A DNA stretch of 64,000 bases from positions 289,607,719 through 289,671,718 of the forward strand of contig NC_133658.1 in the NCBI RefSeq assembly GCF_037893015.1, in the 5' to 3' direction. Below, piece by piece: positions 34,133 to 45,377 of this stretch (position 1 is the first letter of the stretch; the number at the start of each line of letters is the position of its first letter). Source of the stretch: Macrotis lagotis (Eukaryota; Chordata; Mammalia; Peramelemorphia; Peramelidae). Both the position numbers and the translations under genes were made by a program. The notes under the pieces were generated by a model. The model was not told the DNA's origin, did not search any database, and was given only the letters and a program-made list of their open reading frames with translations.

Positions 34133-34513
34133 CTGGAGGAAGATATAGAAACAGATCTCAGTTCCTAAGGATCTCCAATGAAAGCAAAAAATTAGAGAAA
34201 GGGTGAAGTAAGAAGAGTCCATCTAGCTAGTGACTGGGGGATCTGTGAGGAGAATCCTTTGGGGCTGAGGATTAATCTTATAGTTTCTTCTTTGTTTTCC
34301 AATCCAGAACCTCCCCAGAAAACCAAAGGGAAAAAATTCAGTGGGATTTGTGCAAAGAAACAGATCCACTTCAAATACAGGGATAAAGAGGTGAATGCAT
34401 GTGCTTAGTAGGACAAAACCTGTTATTAGCTGGGCTGTTGCAGGCTCCCTCTTTCAAGGGAACCCACCATCTGACTCCCACCCACCAGAGCCAGGAAGAA
34501 AACCTGCTCTGAC

Positions 34514-34661
34514 CAGCATTTCAGGAGCTGAGAACTTCACCAGGCGCAGAGCCCCTTCTGAGCTGACTCGCTGAACAGATGCTAACACACTCTGGGCTTC
34601 CGTGGCTGCCTGGGCTGAGGATGTTCTGAATTCCTCCTGGGCTGTCTGCACCTCCTGATAC
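34514..34661 (-). CDS. LAMC3: LAMC3 coding exon (coiled coil)
   Basis: 148 nt, phase 2 to 0. Starts (R)YQEVQTAQEEFRTSSAQA, matching human RYQEVQAAQKALRTAVAE, and ends LRLVKFSAPEML. The donor I chose, CTG|GTCAGA at 34513, keeps phase with the next exon. An alternative GCAG|GTTTTC 10 nt further on would break it. Acceptor CCCATTAG. Confidence 0.9.
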
Positions 34662-34759
34662 CTAATGGGAATAGAGTAAGATAAGCCATGCACCTGGGAG
34701 GTCCCACCCCAGATCTCTACCTTTTAAGGTCCTTTCTAGCTCTAACATTTTGGGATTCT

Positions 34760-35035
34760 TTGATCCTGTGTCTGGAAGGTCTAGTCTGGAGTAATGCCTC
34801 CCTCCCTTGAACCATCTCTCTCCCCATCATCCTGTCCACTTCCCTACGGCAATAGTTTCTTCCAAGTGAGATTACCTTCAGTTTACCCTATATACATAGT
34901 TGTTTGCATGTTGGCTACTCCTTTGGACTAGGTGCTCCTTGAGGGCAGGGGCAGTGTTTTTGCTTTTCTCTGTATCCCAGTCTCCTAGCACAATGCCTGT
35001 CAAGCTCTTAATGAATGCTTGTTGAGTGACTGTTT
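34760..35035 (+). repeat. L2 LINE 3' end
   Basis: 'GGTGCTCCTTGAGGGCAGGG', 'CCTAGCACAATGCCTGTCAA', 'GAATGCTTGTTGAGTGACTG'. A reverse MIR follows at about 35090-35235. The remainder of this intron, 35240-36320, holds nothing recognised beyond a few ancient-repeat phrases. Confidence 0.75.
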
Positions 35036-36321
35036 TCAGGCCAGATCAACTTGTCTGGGACACTAATTAGTTGAATCACCATGGACAAATTACTTAAGAT
35101 CACATGATCACAAGTTTTAGAACTGGAAGAGATTTTGGAGATCATCCAGCTCAACCTCTTTTTATTTTTTTTTAACAAACGAGGAAACAACCTCCATGAG
35201 TCTCAGTTTTTCCATCTTCAAAAAGAAGGCTAGATAAATGAAGAGATGGACAGATCATTCATAAACTATAGTTGCTAAGCACTTATTATTTGTGCTTGTC
35301 AAAATTAAAAGGTTTTTAGACCTTGTCTCCAAGGAACTTACAGTCTAGCAGGTAGCCTTGACACTAACTGAAAAGTATAACAAACTCCACTGCATGATAA
35401 ATGCATTAATGTAAGCTTTTTTGGGGAAAAGAAACTGAATTTTATCCAGGCAAACAACTTATTTAGCAATACATGCCATTGCAAAATTAATCAGGTCCAA
35501 GACTTTTGGTAGCTAAGGCCTCCAAAGCTTGATTTCTTCCTAGATAATATACAATTTGGAAGGAATGAAAAATATGAATATAAGAATTAAGACCCTCAGT
35601 TTCTAATTGATGGAGGGTATCAGAGGACACTGAAGTGTGAGGGAAAGGGGTGGGTTTATGACATTTCTTAAGATGGATGACCTTTGGGAGGGGGAGTAAT
35701 CTTAGGATTTCTCCAGAATCAGGTGACTTTTAAGTGGCTGAAACTTAGCTTCACAAAATTGTGGATAAAGGCAAAATGTAATCACTAATGCTATTTTATT
35801 TAACATAATATCAGAGTTGTGCGAAACAACTTGGTCATGAGAAGGCCAAGGTGTAATACCATCCTAGGGGATTGGTGAGGGTGTCATGGAGTAGATGACA
35901 TTTTGATTGAGATGTTTGATAGTTGCAAAGCTAGATGAGTTCTAAAATCCATTTTAGATCTGAAATTTTTTGATTCTTCATGTCCCCACATGCTGAATAC
36001 ATGTTGTATTCCCTTCTCTGTCTAGACATTCACTGGTTTAGCTCTTTGTCTTTTCATGTCTATAACCCTTAGTCATATTTTATATATGCACCATTCTCTT
36101 TATGGCCAATCTTACCTCCCTTTGGGTCATCTTGTTTCTAGGTTAGTATAGCAGATCAAAGTATTTCGGAATATCATGAAATACCAAGGATATCTTTGCA
36201 ATAGGGTACCATCTAGGCTACTGGGGGGGAAAATAGTCTAGAGGTAGATAAAGTCTTTGGTCAATGGTTCCCACTTTTTTCTCTTTCCATTAAACCCACA
36301 GACTCCTTGGAAAATACTTAC

Positions 36322-36456
36322 CTGTCCTCTAGTTCATGCCATCTATTATTTGCATCTGTTCCCTCCATGAGACTCCACAGAAGAGTATAACTGGTATTGG
36401 AAGCAAGTAGAGCCCTCTGTGCTGCTGCCTCTATTTTAGTGGCCATATCTCTTTGT
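36322..36456 (-). CDS. LAMC3: LAMC3 coding exon (coiled coil)
   Basis: 135 nt, phase 2 to 2. Encodes QRDMATKIEAAAQRALLASN then TSYTLLWSLMEG and ELEDR; human reads HRDTATKIAATAWRALLASN and TSYALLWNLLEG. Acceptor TTTCCACAG; donor GTAAGT. Confidence 0.95.
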
Positions 36457-36589
36457 CTGTGGAAAGAAAACACTCCAGCCAGTCCACATCAGCAAGATAG
36501 ACTCTCAAATCTACACAGTCTTCTGGTCTCCTCAACTAACCTGTAGGCTCTGTTAAGGTTGGGACCAGGATGAATATTTCTTTGAAACT

Positions 36590-36890
36590 ACACTAGAGAC
36601 CAACATTGGTGACTTCAAGCTCCCTGAGCCTTAGTTTCCTTATCTGTAAAATGAGGGATCTCAAGGGTCTCGTAAGTTCCAAAATCCACATAAGTTCCTA
36701 GATTTAGAGCTGGAAAGGACATTAGACATCACCTGGTCCTACCTTCTGTTTTTACACATGAGGAAACTGTGATTCAGAAAAATTATGCTTTGTTCATGGT
36801 CACATAGGTGATAATAACAGAGCTGGGATTTGAATCCAGGTCATCAGACTCCCAAAGTCAATGTCCTTTCCATCAGAACAAAAAAGAGAT
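36590..36890. repeat. Two MIR-type SINE pieces
   Basis: A forward piece at 36590-36690 ('TTAGTTTCCTTATCTGTAAA') and a reverse piece at 36700-36890 ('GAGCTGGAAAGGACATTAGA', 'GAGCTGGGATTTGAATCCAG'). Confidence 0.65.
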
Positions 36891-37365
36891 TCTTAATAAA
36901 TAAATGATTTTGATTCTGTTGGAGAAAAGTGTGGGATGAGAGATAATAGCCTCAAACCTAAATTTAGGTATCAAGTGAGTTGTGATTGTATAATGACACA
37001 TAGAACTCTTTGCTGAATTCTGGGAGAGGGTACTGAGGTTGATTTAGAAGTGTCAGTAGAGTATTAAGAAGCCTGGAGTCCCTGTGGAAGGTGAAAATCC
37101 TCATGCCTGTGAGTAAAGATGTATATCTATGAAGTATAAGCTTTATATGAAGAGGTAGACTGGAGGAAGTTGAAGTTTGTATTTGACATGGGCAGATCCT
37201 TCCTAGGGCTCATTTTGGAGCCATCCACCTCTCTTGTGTTTCTGCCTCTCTCCTCCTGCTAAATAATACTTAAAAGCCCTGAGTTTCTTATATACATTCA
37301 GTCAACCCACAATCTCTCACCCTAAAGTATCCAAAGAGTTGGATCCATAGCTTGACAACAATACC

Positions 37366-37440
37366 TCTCTCTTTTCTCTCTCTGTCTCTCTATTTCTATC
37401 TTTCTCCCTCCCTCTCTGTCTCTGTCTCTGTCTTTCCTCA
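37366..37440. repeat. (CT)n-rich simple repeat
   Basis: Interrupted CTCT/CTGTCT tract, purine-rich in the LAMC3 transcript, about 235 bp downstream of the exon ending at 37673. Confidence 0.8.
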
Positions 37441-37672
37441 TCTACATGCAGCATCTGGTCAGTGTCAGACTTAATTAATGTTCATTGTAACCAGATTTCA
37501 CCAAGATACACATGTGGTTTCCACCTCACTCCATCTGTTTTCTTGTCCCCCAATACACATGCAATATGATTCAATCTTGCAGCCTATACTCCTAGGAAGA
37601 CAATCTAGCTGAGAGCTGTGTACAGTGTGCTAGGAAGGGTAAAGGTAGGCAACATCTGGTACTGTGATTTAC

Positions 37673-37749
37673 CTCTTGGCCAGGGCCTGGGACTCAGTGG
37701 CCAGATGACTCCAATTGGCAAACTGGTTGGGCATTTCCTGAGGCATCAC
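37673..37749 (-). CDS. LAMC3: LAMC3 coding exon (coiled coil, shortest)
   Basis: 77 nt, phase 0 to 2. Encodes VMPQEMPNQFANWSHLATES then QALAK (human: PTKWSHLATEARALAR). The 3' splice site ends TTAAAAG, with its pyrimidine tract (TTCCTTCCTTTCTTTCC) set back about 20 nt. Donor GTAAAT. Confidence 0.9.
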
Positions 37750-37880
37750 CTTTTAATTTATAAAAAAAGGAAAGAAAGGAAGGAATAAATTGCACATCCC
37801 TAAAGGGTTCATTTTTGTGCAAGTCACTCTAAATTTTAGAAGAGCTAAGCATTGAATGGATCATATAATATCAAAATTGT

Positions 37881-38264
37881 AAGGAGTCTTAGAATACAGA
37901 ATGTCAGTTCTGGAAGAGGCCTTAGAATTCAGAATGTCAGAACTAGAAAGGTCCTTAGGATAGAGTATGTCAGAGTTACAAGGGACTTTAGAAAAAAGGC
38001 TGTTAGAAGTAGGAGGAACTTAAAACAGTATCAGATTGAAGGGACCTTAGAATACAGAATGTCAGAATTGGAAGGGACTTTAGGGCATAGAATATTAGAG
38101 CTAGAAGGGACATTAGAACACAGAATGGCAGAGCTAAAAGTTATCTTAAGAACACAGAATATCAGAACCAGAAGGGACCCTCGAATACAGATTGGCAGAA
38201 TTTGAAGGAATTTTAGGACCAGAATGTTAGAGTTAGAAGAGACCTTAGAACACAGAGCTGGAAG
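37881..38264. repeat. 33-bp minisatellite, about 12 units, derived from a MIR-type head
   Basis: Diverged tandem units of about 33 bp, typified by 'GGACCTTAGAATACAGAATG' followed by 'TCAGAGCTAGAAG'. At the right end it merges into a single reverse MIR-type SINE (38240-38400), whose own head reads 'GAGCTGGAAGGGCCTTAGAG'. Because 33 is a multiple of three, a 117-residue frame stays open across it by chance. It lies in a LAMC3 intron. Confidence 0.85.
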
Positions 38265-38407
38265 GGCCTTAGAGACCATCTAGTCTAGGTACCCTTCTTT
38301 TATGGATACGAAACTTAAGCTTCAAGGAAAAGTGACTTGCCCACAGTCACTTTGCTGGGACTAGAACCCATATTTTTCTGGTTTCCAGGTCAACATCTTT
38401 TCTGGCC

Positions 38408-38495
38408 CTCCTCACCTCCCCCCACCTGGAATCCCTGGCTCTGTTCAAGACTCAGCTCACATTGTACCTTCCACCCAAGGCCTTTCCTCAGCACC
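38408..38495 (+). repeat. 88-bp L2 fragment, near-identical to 41145-41231
   Basis: Matches the L2 element at 41.1 kb with two substitutions and one 1-bp indel, but without that element's flanks. Its right end stops 5 bp short of the splice donor GT of the next LAMC3 exon. Confidence 0.8.
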
Positions 38496-38505
38496 CCAGA
38501 GGTAC

Positions 38506-38711
38506 CATTGTTGTGAGGGCTACAGATGCCTGCTGAATCTCCAACTCTGTGGATAGCAGCAGAGCCTCAATGTCCACTAATTGGATGCAGGTCTTCTCCA
38601 AGCTACTTTTAGTGCAATTGATATTCTTGCTTGCTGCCTTCAGCTGATGCCGGGCTGCCTTCATGGAACTCTCCAACTCTTCCATTTGCTCCAGGAAAGC
38701 TTCTCTGGTAT
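38506..38711 (-). CDS. LAMC3: LAMC3 coding exon (coiled coil)
   Basis: 206 nt, phase 1 to 0. Encodes (D)TREAFLEQMEELESSMKAA, then EKTCIQLVDIEALL and SVALTTM; human gamma-3 has AREAFLEQMMSLEGAVKAA and QKTCTQLADLEAVL. Acceptor CTAAACAG; donor GTACCT, which is unusual for this gene and lies beside the pasted L2 fragment. Confidence 0.93.
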
Positions 38712-38861
38712 CTGTTTAGCCAATAATGAAAGGTTTAAAGATTTTATGACTTTGAAATGAAATGCCTTTATGTCTCTCTATCACTTTTTTCAGGCAAGAA
38801 GATACTCCCATCCTGACCTATTCATCAGATCTTCCCACTTATTCATTGATTTAAGTGAAAG

Positions 38862-39250
38862 CAGTTAGGTGGCTCAGTGGAAAGAGCCCCTGGATTGGCA
38901 TCAGGCAGACCTGAGTTCAAATGTGACCTCAGGTGCTTACTAGCTGTATGACAAGTCACTTAGCTGTATTAGCCTCCTTTTGCCTTAGTTTACTTATCTG
39001 GAAAATGGGAATAATAATAACTACCTTCTAGGGTTATTGCGAGGAACAAAAAATATAATAACTGTAAAACTCTTAGACTAACAGAATGCCTTCTGGGGGG
39101 TGGGGGGAGGAAAGCAGGAATGGGGGAAAATTGTAAAACTCAAAATAAATAAAATCTTTAAAAAAACTCTTTCTAAGCCTAAAAGTATTATATAAATGCT
39201 ATCCTATATTATATATTAGCTAACAATTAGCTAGCTAATTATTTTATAAA
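38862..39250 (+). repeat. MIR/MAR-type SINE interrupted by an L1 tail
   Basis: SINE part: 'GCAGACCTGAGTTCAAATGT', 'TTATCTGGAAAATGGGAATA'. At 39080-39170 an L1 3' terminus is inserted ('GGAAAATTGTAAAACTCAAA'). The SINE end resumes with 'AGTATTATATAAATGCTATC'. Confidence 0.65.
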
Positions 39251-39540
39251 TGCTATTTTAAAATTTTTTGTCCAAATGTGATTTCATTGGTATAGGAATC
39301 TCCTAGAGAAGAGACTATCTACACTGACATGTAAGTCGGGGTTTTAGGAAGCTACCTAAGTAACAGTCAGTATTTAGCAGTGGCAGGTTTGAACTCAAGA
39401 GTCTTTTGCCTTTAAATTTGACTCTATAGTCATCATACTTTGCTGCCTCAGAATAATTGTCATTATCTGGCTCTGATCTGGTAGTTTTCCTAAGGATTCC
39501 CTGACCTCCTTTACTTTGTGATCAAGTTTTCTTGCTATAC

Positions 39541-39679
39541 CTTGAAGCAGATAATGACTGTGGTAGGTATCTCCTCTGGGTGACTCTCCCTGAAAGACAT
39601 AATCCCTCCAGGGGCTGTCACAGTCAGACTTCTGCAGCCATCGCTCCATCATTGTTAACTTGGCTTTGAGTTTGGTGGC
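39541..39679 (-). CDS. LAMC3: LAMC3 coding exon (start of coiled coil)
   Basis: 139 nt, phase 0 to 1. Encodes ATKLKAKLTMMERWLQKSDC, then QGESPRGDTYHSHYLLQ. Human gamma-3 has LALMEGWLQGSDC and LQGEAPRGDVYQGHHLLP, a gamma-3-specific insert. Acceptor GTCCCCAG; donor GTATAG. Confidence 0.93.
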
Positions 39680-40384
39680 CTGGGGACAACATGGAAATAA
39701 CATTCTAATAAGGGATAAAATTTAGAAACTGGTGCTCAGAAGTAATTTGCCTTGATTCACTTTCATTCTTTCTCTGTAATGCCTCCTGCTCTTATCTTTA
39801 CATTTCATTTATTCTTGATCCCATTTGTTAGAGGACTATGATATCAGGAAGGTAATGGCATGACTTGCAAGTAAATTGGATTTAAGTGAGAGTTACCAGC
39901 CTCACTCTTTCTTCAAGAAACATCTAGATCTAGAGGCAAAATATAGATCAGTATGACTGAACATGACTAGGGATACAGTGAAAGACCTTGGCCTTTTTAA
40001 ACTAAAGTCTTTCCCAGGTCTTAGTTTGACTGAGGCTACACCCTTTCAATGATTAAAGCTAAGTAAGAAATAGTCCAGAAAAAAACATCAATCTGTTGGG
40101 GAAGACTGGCCAAAATAGAAACTTTAGCTATATATACTCACTAAGAGTCATCTGAGTCCAAACAATGACCAAGTAAGGCTGGGGCTGGGACCTATTGTGG
40201 ACCAATCAATGAGAGTCAGAATGATTTGGGTTTATAGCATGATCCTTAAAAAAGAAATCTAGGTTGCAATACCCAACTTGGAGGTTTCAGAAAACATAAT
40301 TTATATTCCTTTGGGCTGAGCACCCAGAGGGAACAGTTTTGATTCCCATTGTGAACTGAGGGACTGGAGGGAGGGGTTAGAGGG

Positions 40385-40600
40385 TTGATTTTCGTCCTTA
40401 GTTCTTGAAGAGGACCAAAATGACATCAGTATGTTTGAGACAAGTTACAAAGTGTCCTGGCTGATAAGATCAATACAAGCTCAGAATGCTCTACACAGGT
40501 AGGGCACAAACAGTCTAAATGAATTTTGGGGTGGATTTTCTTTCTTTTGAGTTACTTTAGTTCTGCTTTGCTCAGGAAGCACAGAACTTTCTTTGATTTC
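40385..40600 (+). repeat. Marsupial interspersed repeat, family not named
   Basis: 'TTCTTGAAGAGGACCAAAAT', 'GACATCAGTATGTTTGAGAC', 'CAGGTAGGGCACAAACAGTC': phrases I recognise from many marsupial loci, but I cannot assign them to a family. 39680-40380 and 40600-41100 hold nothing else recognised. Confidence 0.5.
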
Positions 40601-41099
40601 ATTTGTACCAATTTACAAGTTGACTCCCTCATTGGAATGTAAGTTGCTTAAAGGCTGGGAGTGTGTTTTTTGCTTCCCTGTATATCCAGGAATTAGCATA
40701 GTATCTTATGGGTAGTAAAAATGAATAGATTTACTTACCAGGGTCTACCTATTTTCTTAGGTTAGGGGCAGGAAGGTGGGCCCCCATGGTATAAGGTCTA
40801 TGAAATCATTTGGTCTGGTGCTGCCGGGCAACTGCAGATGAGACTCAAAATTCAATAAATCCAGGAGCTTTTTAAGAGCGAATTAATTACATGTTTGGCC
40901 AAATACAGCAGAACTAATTTTTAAGTTGATAAATTTTGTTTGGTCCAAGAATTATGTTATAAATATTCAAATGGTCCTTGGCCAAAAGGATCCCTGAGGT
41001 GGCCCAGTTCAAGTCCCTCAAATTGCTCTAATCTTTGGGGATCCTTCTATGATCTGTATTTAAGTTTTGCCCTCTATGAATCAAGGCCAAGGGAGTAAA

Positions 41100-41440
41100 T
41101 GGATGACTTAGTCTGTATCTTTGCACAGGCCTGGAAAGTTCTCGCTCCTCACCTCCCCCACCTGGAATCCCTGGCTTTGTTCAAGACTCAGCTCACATTG
41201 TACCTTCCACCCAAGGCTTTTCCTCAGCACCACAGCCCCTTAGTACCCTACTTTGAAATGGCTTTGCTTATGCTTTGTATTTTATTATTTGTGTATAAGG
41301 TTGTTTTGTTTTCTCCTAGTATAATGTAAACCCCTTGAGGGCAGGAATGATTCAATTTTGCCTTTATACCCTCAGGTCTAGCAGAGTGCCTTGCAGAGTG
41401 GCTGGTACACAGCAGGTGCATAATAAATGCTTGTTGAATT
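41100..41440 (+). repeat. L2 LINE 3' region
   Basis: Continuous L2: 'TTTGCACAGGCCTGGAAAGT', 'CTGGAATCCCTGGCTTTGTT', 'CCCCTTGAGGGCAGGAATGA', 'GCATAATAAATGCTTGTTGA'. This is the long copy containing the stretch repeated at 38408-38495. Confidence 0.85.
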
Positions 41441-41698
41441 GAACTGAATTAAGCTAAAAATATGTGACCTAACTTCCTTGTTGTTGAGATTAGAATAAAG
41501 AGGCTCCCATGTTTTTATGATTTCACTTGAATAATTAGATGAAACCCCAAAGGAAAAGGACAGGAAGAGCCAGGTAGAGGGAAATGGAAATTGGGGTGGC
41601 AGGAAAATTTTGGGGAGCAGAAATGGAAGTTGAGTCAGTTTTAAGTTGGGGGAGAGGAGGCAGGAATGAGGAAAAGGGCAGTCCAGGGAGTGGATTAC

Positions 41699-41877
41699 CT
41701 CTTCCTTCACTAGGGAGAAGCAAATTGGGCATTCCTGGCACTGAGAGCCCTCAGCAGTGAGGAAAAAGTTCTCCTTGCAGCGATCACACTTGTAGCCCAC
41801 GAAGCCAGGCTTGCACACACAAGTGCTGTTCTCCCGGCACTGGGTGGTGAGTGAGCCCAGGGGGGAACAGTTACAGG
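41699..41877 (-). CDS. LAMC3: LAMC3 coding exon (last LE repeat, hinge)
   Basis: 179 nt, phase 1 to 0. Encodes the final LE repeat, ACNCSPLGSLTTQCRENSTC then VCKPGFVGYKCDRC, and the transition CQECPICFSLVKEE. All eight LE cysteines are visible, and the Cys-Pro-x-Cys pair starts the coiled coil as in other gamma chains. One N-glycosylation sequon (NST). Acceptor GTCTCCAG; donor GTAATC. Confidence 0.95.
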
Positions 41878-42289
41878 CTGGAGACAAAGAATAGAGTCGA
41901 TTAGGAGGTGCCGTCAGCCACCAGGGAAGCAGAAGGGGCTCTCAGTCTGAGTGGAGTGTGGGCCATGCTTTGAACTCCCTGGGCGACCTTTGGCAAAGCA
42001 TTTGACTTCTGTAAGACCTCAGTTTACTCATCCTTTGAAAGAAAGATGATGGATTAATGATCTCTAAGGTCCTTTCCTGTGCTGTATCCTATTATGGCAG
42101 TTTGTGAGGCAGAACTGGGGGTGCCTGCTCAGTCAGTCAGTACTTTAAAAGCTTCCTTGGAATGAAAAGGACCTGATGCTCTTGGGATTTTAGGTCTGGA
42201 TTGGTCCTTTAGAGGCCACCTAGTGGAATCCTCTGTCTCTGTGCTGTGTTATACATTTTCTTCTTTACCTACTTCCTTCTTTTCTGCCT

Positions 42290-42420
42290 GCCTTCCTTCC
42301 TTCCTTCCTTCCTTCCTTCCTTCCTTCCTTCCTTCCTTCCTTCCTTCCTTCCTTCATTCCTTCCTTCCTTCCTTATTTTTTTCCTTCCTTCCTTCTTTCT
42401 TCTTCCTTCCTTTCTTTTTC
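42290..42420. repeat. (CTTC)n microsatellite
   Basis: About 21 nearly perfect CTTC units to 42374, then an interrupted tract. GAAG in the LAMC3 transcript. Confidence 0.95.
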
Positions 42421-42539
42421 CAGAATTATGATTTCATTGGTGTGGAGAATTCCCAGTATAGAAAATTCCCTCCACTGATGCAGTCCAAGAATTCATCTGT
42501 AACTTATAGTTTTAAAAGAGGTTCCAGGGAGTTGTTTGG

Positions 42540-42830
42540 GAAAAGAAGTGACTTATACAAGGTCACATAGCTAGTACATAATCAAGGGTAGGACATGAAC
42601 CTTGGCTTCCCAACTCCATAACTAGTCTTCTAACCAATATATGACATTGCTCCTCAAACCACTCCATGAGATCCTAGAATGTCAGATCTGGAAGGGATTG
42701 AGCATCATCTAATTCAAATTCATCATGTTGCAGATAAAGAGACTGAGGCCCAGAGAGGTAAAGTTTCTTGCTCAAGATTGCCCAGCCAGTTAGTAAAAGA
42801 GATTCCTGCCACCTAGTTTCATGTTCAGAG
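42540..42830 (-). repeat. Two reverse MIR-type SINE pieces
   Basis: 'ACAAGGTCACATAGCTAGTA' in the first; 'TCAGATCTGGAAGGGATTGA' and 'GACTGAGGCCCAGAGAGGTA' in the second. Confidence 0.65.
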
Positions 42831-43048
42831 AGATGACCTAGTATCACTCATCTTCAACATCTTTTGAGTTCACTTGTAGTTTCTAGTATGTGTTCTTGGA
42901 ATACATCTTGACTCCTGATATAGCCATACTCTGCCCAAGGATCTCAATGCCTCTCTTCCCAAGTAGACCTGCCCCTCTCCTGCGCTGATGAAATAGGTTA
43001 GAAGAAACAGCCTGACCCTAACTCTCCAATTCTGTGATATTTCCTTAC

Positions 43049-43191
43049 CTCGACAGCCCTTGGCAGAGAAACCGAAGAAATCAGGTAGGCAGTGGGTGCA
43101 TGCCACTCCACCAACGCCAGGGAGGCAAGGGCACTGCCCAGTCACAGAGTGGCATTGGTTCTCCCGAGAGCCTACAGGATGGCATTTGCAG
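43049..43191 (-). CDS. LAMC3: LAMC3 coding exon (LE repeat)
   Basis: 143 nt, phase 2 to 1. One LE repeat: CKCHPVGSRENQCHSVTGQC then PCLPGVGGVACTHC and FGFSAKGC, aligned to gamma-1 CDCHALGSTNGQCDIRTGQC. Acceptor TTATCTCAG; donor GTAAGG. Confidence 0.95.
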
Positions 43192-43659
43192 CTGAGATAA
43201 AGGAGAGCAGAAAATATTAGAGCTGAGTCCTGTACCCTTTTATTTTGTGCAGCATCTAGGGGGCACAGAAGTAAACCTGGACTTTTCCTACATTCAGGAT
43301 GAAATAGAATATAATTGATACCTACAAAGGCAGGAGCAGGGTTAGGCAAATAAAGGCATCAGCAGGTTTAGACATAGTCTTTTGTGAATTAGTATGACAT
43401 GGAGACAGACTTGATGAACAAATATTAGGATGAGGGGCTGTCTTTGAACTAGAGCCTGACCCCTTCCCTTCTTTGCAGAGGTAAGAAACAACAGGTGTGA
43501 ACACTGAATGTACTAGGGACGTGAGATGAGGTGGCAGGGGAGGCAGAATTGAGTTTCACATCTGGTTGCAAAGGGATTAGTGAATAGACTTGGAATGCAT
43601 CAGGTATGTGTACTCAACTCTTAGCAATCAGAGGTGAGGTGAAGTGAGGCTCACCCTCC

Positions 43660-43725
43660 CTCCCTCCTTCCTTCCTTTCTTCCTTTATTTTTTTTTTGTT
43701 ACAAAAGAAGGGAGGAAGAAAAGAA
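43660..43725. repeat. Pyrimidine/purine simple-sequence patch
   Basis: (CTTC)n followed by T-rich and then GGAAG/AAG-rich sequence in the LAMC3 intron between the LE exons at 43049 and 45378. Confidence 0.7.
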
Positions 43726-43819
43726 GATGATATAAATCAAAAGAGAACAACAAAAATACATTTGGAAAATAAACTAGACAAAGTTAAATCTGAGTCAAAT
43801 AAATGAAGTCCTCTTTTTC

Positions 43820-44400
43820 ATAGTGCATGATAAAATTAAAAAATGAATTATTCAGCTTTTGACCCTATAATACTACTTCCAGGTCTTTGCCCGGAGAAGT
43901 CCAAAGAAAAAGGAAAAGGATCCATATGTATAAAAATATTATATAGTAGTTATTTTTTTTGTGGTGGCAAAGAACTGGGAGATAAGAGGATGCTAAATAG
44001 TTGGAGAATGATTGAACAATATGTGATATATGAATGTAATGGAATATTATTGTACTCTAAAAAATGAGGAAAAATTTCAGAGAAGTGAGAAATTCAGAAA
44101 AATAAAGAGAAATTTCAGAGGCACCTGGGATGAACTGATCAGAGTGAGCAGAACTGGGAGAAATATGATATAGGAAAAACAATTATTAAAGACTGGAGAG
44201 CTGTCATTGGTGTATTGACTAACCACAGTTCTAGAGATCTGATGAAAAAGATAATAGTTATCTCTTAAGACAGAGGAGATGGACTCAGGGTGCAGAATAA
44301 GACATACATATTTGAATTAGGCCAGTGTGAGAATTTAATATGCTTAAATTATGCATCTTTATTGCATAGACTTTCTTCATTTTTCTTCCTAATGGGGATA
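43820..44400 (+). repeat. L1 LINE 3' end, diverged
   Basis: 'TTTTGACCCTATAATACTAC', 'TTTTTGTGGTGGCAAAGAAC', 'TGAACAATATGTGATATATG', 'GAACTGATCAGAGTGAGCAG'. It is followed by GA-rich simple sequence (44400-44505). 44510-44890 is AT-rich with nothing recognised. Confidence 0.75.
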
Positions 44401-44894
44401 AGTGGGAGGAAGAAGGAAAATAGGGAGAGGTTAAGGAGAAAGAGAAAATCAGAGCAATGGAGTCAAAGACAGAGAGAGAAGGGAGAGAGAGAGAGAGAGA
44501 ATCATTGAGCATTTAAAAAAATCAGCAAAAGAGAATAGAAAGAAGACCAGAAGGAATGACAAATAGGACGGTTTTAATAACTACATATTAAATCTATTAT
44601 TTCATTTAAAAGAAGAGTAGGTTCTATATGATAGAGATTCACAGCTTTTCTTTGTTTTCAATCTACTGAGCAAGGGGTTCTTCTCCATTTTTGTGTATAT
44701 CATGGACCCATCTGACAGTCTAGTGAAACCTCAGATTATTAATTTTTTTAAAAAATTCATAATGAAAGAAAATACTAAATTTCAGCTAGAGGATGGTAAA
44801 AATAAAGATATAATTCTTTTCCCACTCAAATTGATACATCCTTTTTTCAATTTAAGAACTTCTCTGCTATTTGTATGGAAGTGCTCATCTTATT

Positions 44895-44985
44895 TAGTGT
44901 TTATTAAATTGAGAAAAGAAAGGAAGAACAGATAAACAAAGAGAAAGAAAGGAAGGAAAGAAGGAAGAGAGAAATATATATTTAA
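44895..44985. repeat. (GAAA)/(GGAA)n simple repeat
   Basis: Interrupted purine tract 'AGAGAAAGAAAGGAAGGAAA'. Confidence 0.8.
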
Positions 44986-45377
44986 ACCTCATTAGCCAAA
45001 CAGGGTGTTGCAGAAGAAACTGAGATAAATGAAACCTCATGAGGAAGGCTTGGACATATGACAAAAAATCAGGAAGCCTGCTATCAGGGAGAACAGCCCT
45101 GTGAACCCACACCCTGAACCTTGGGTGCCTCTGTTAACCAGCTAGACCCAGGGTCTGACTCAGTGGCAATTCCCGTGAGTCTTTTTAGTTAATAACACCT
45201 GCCAGCCAGGCTGGCAGTGCAGCTGGGACATATTTATTCACAACCACAGCTCCCTTCCCTGGATGACCAAGCCCTCCCAGATGGGGCACGCAGTTGCCTC
45301 CCTCCACCCAGGGCTGACAAAGACTAGTGGGGAATGAGTGACACAGACTAGGAGTAGCTTGCCCTGGCCCTACCCAC

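Noticed and set aside
37852-38205. 117-residue open frame with repeating residues
   Set aside because: It is produced by the 33-bp minisatellite (unit length a multiple of three), with no homology, splice context or start context.
37881-38264. Regularly spaced repeats considered as a CRISPR-like array
   Set aside because: Units are contiguous with no spacers, diverged, and sit in a mammalian intron.
42223-42570. 115-residue frame rich in LPSF repeats
   Set aside because: A translation of the (CTTC)n microsatellite, not a gene. The same applies to the frames at 49851-50114 and 50177-50416.
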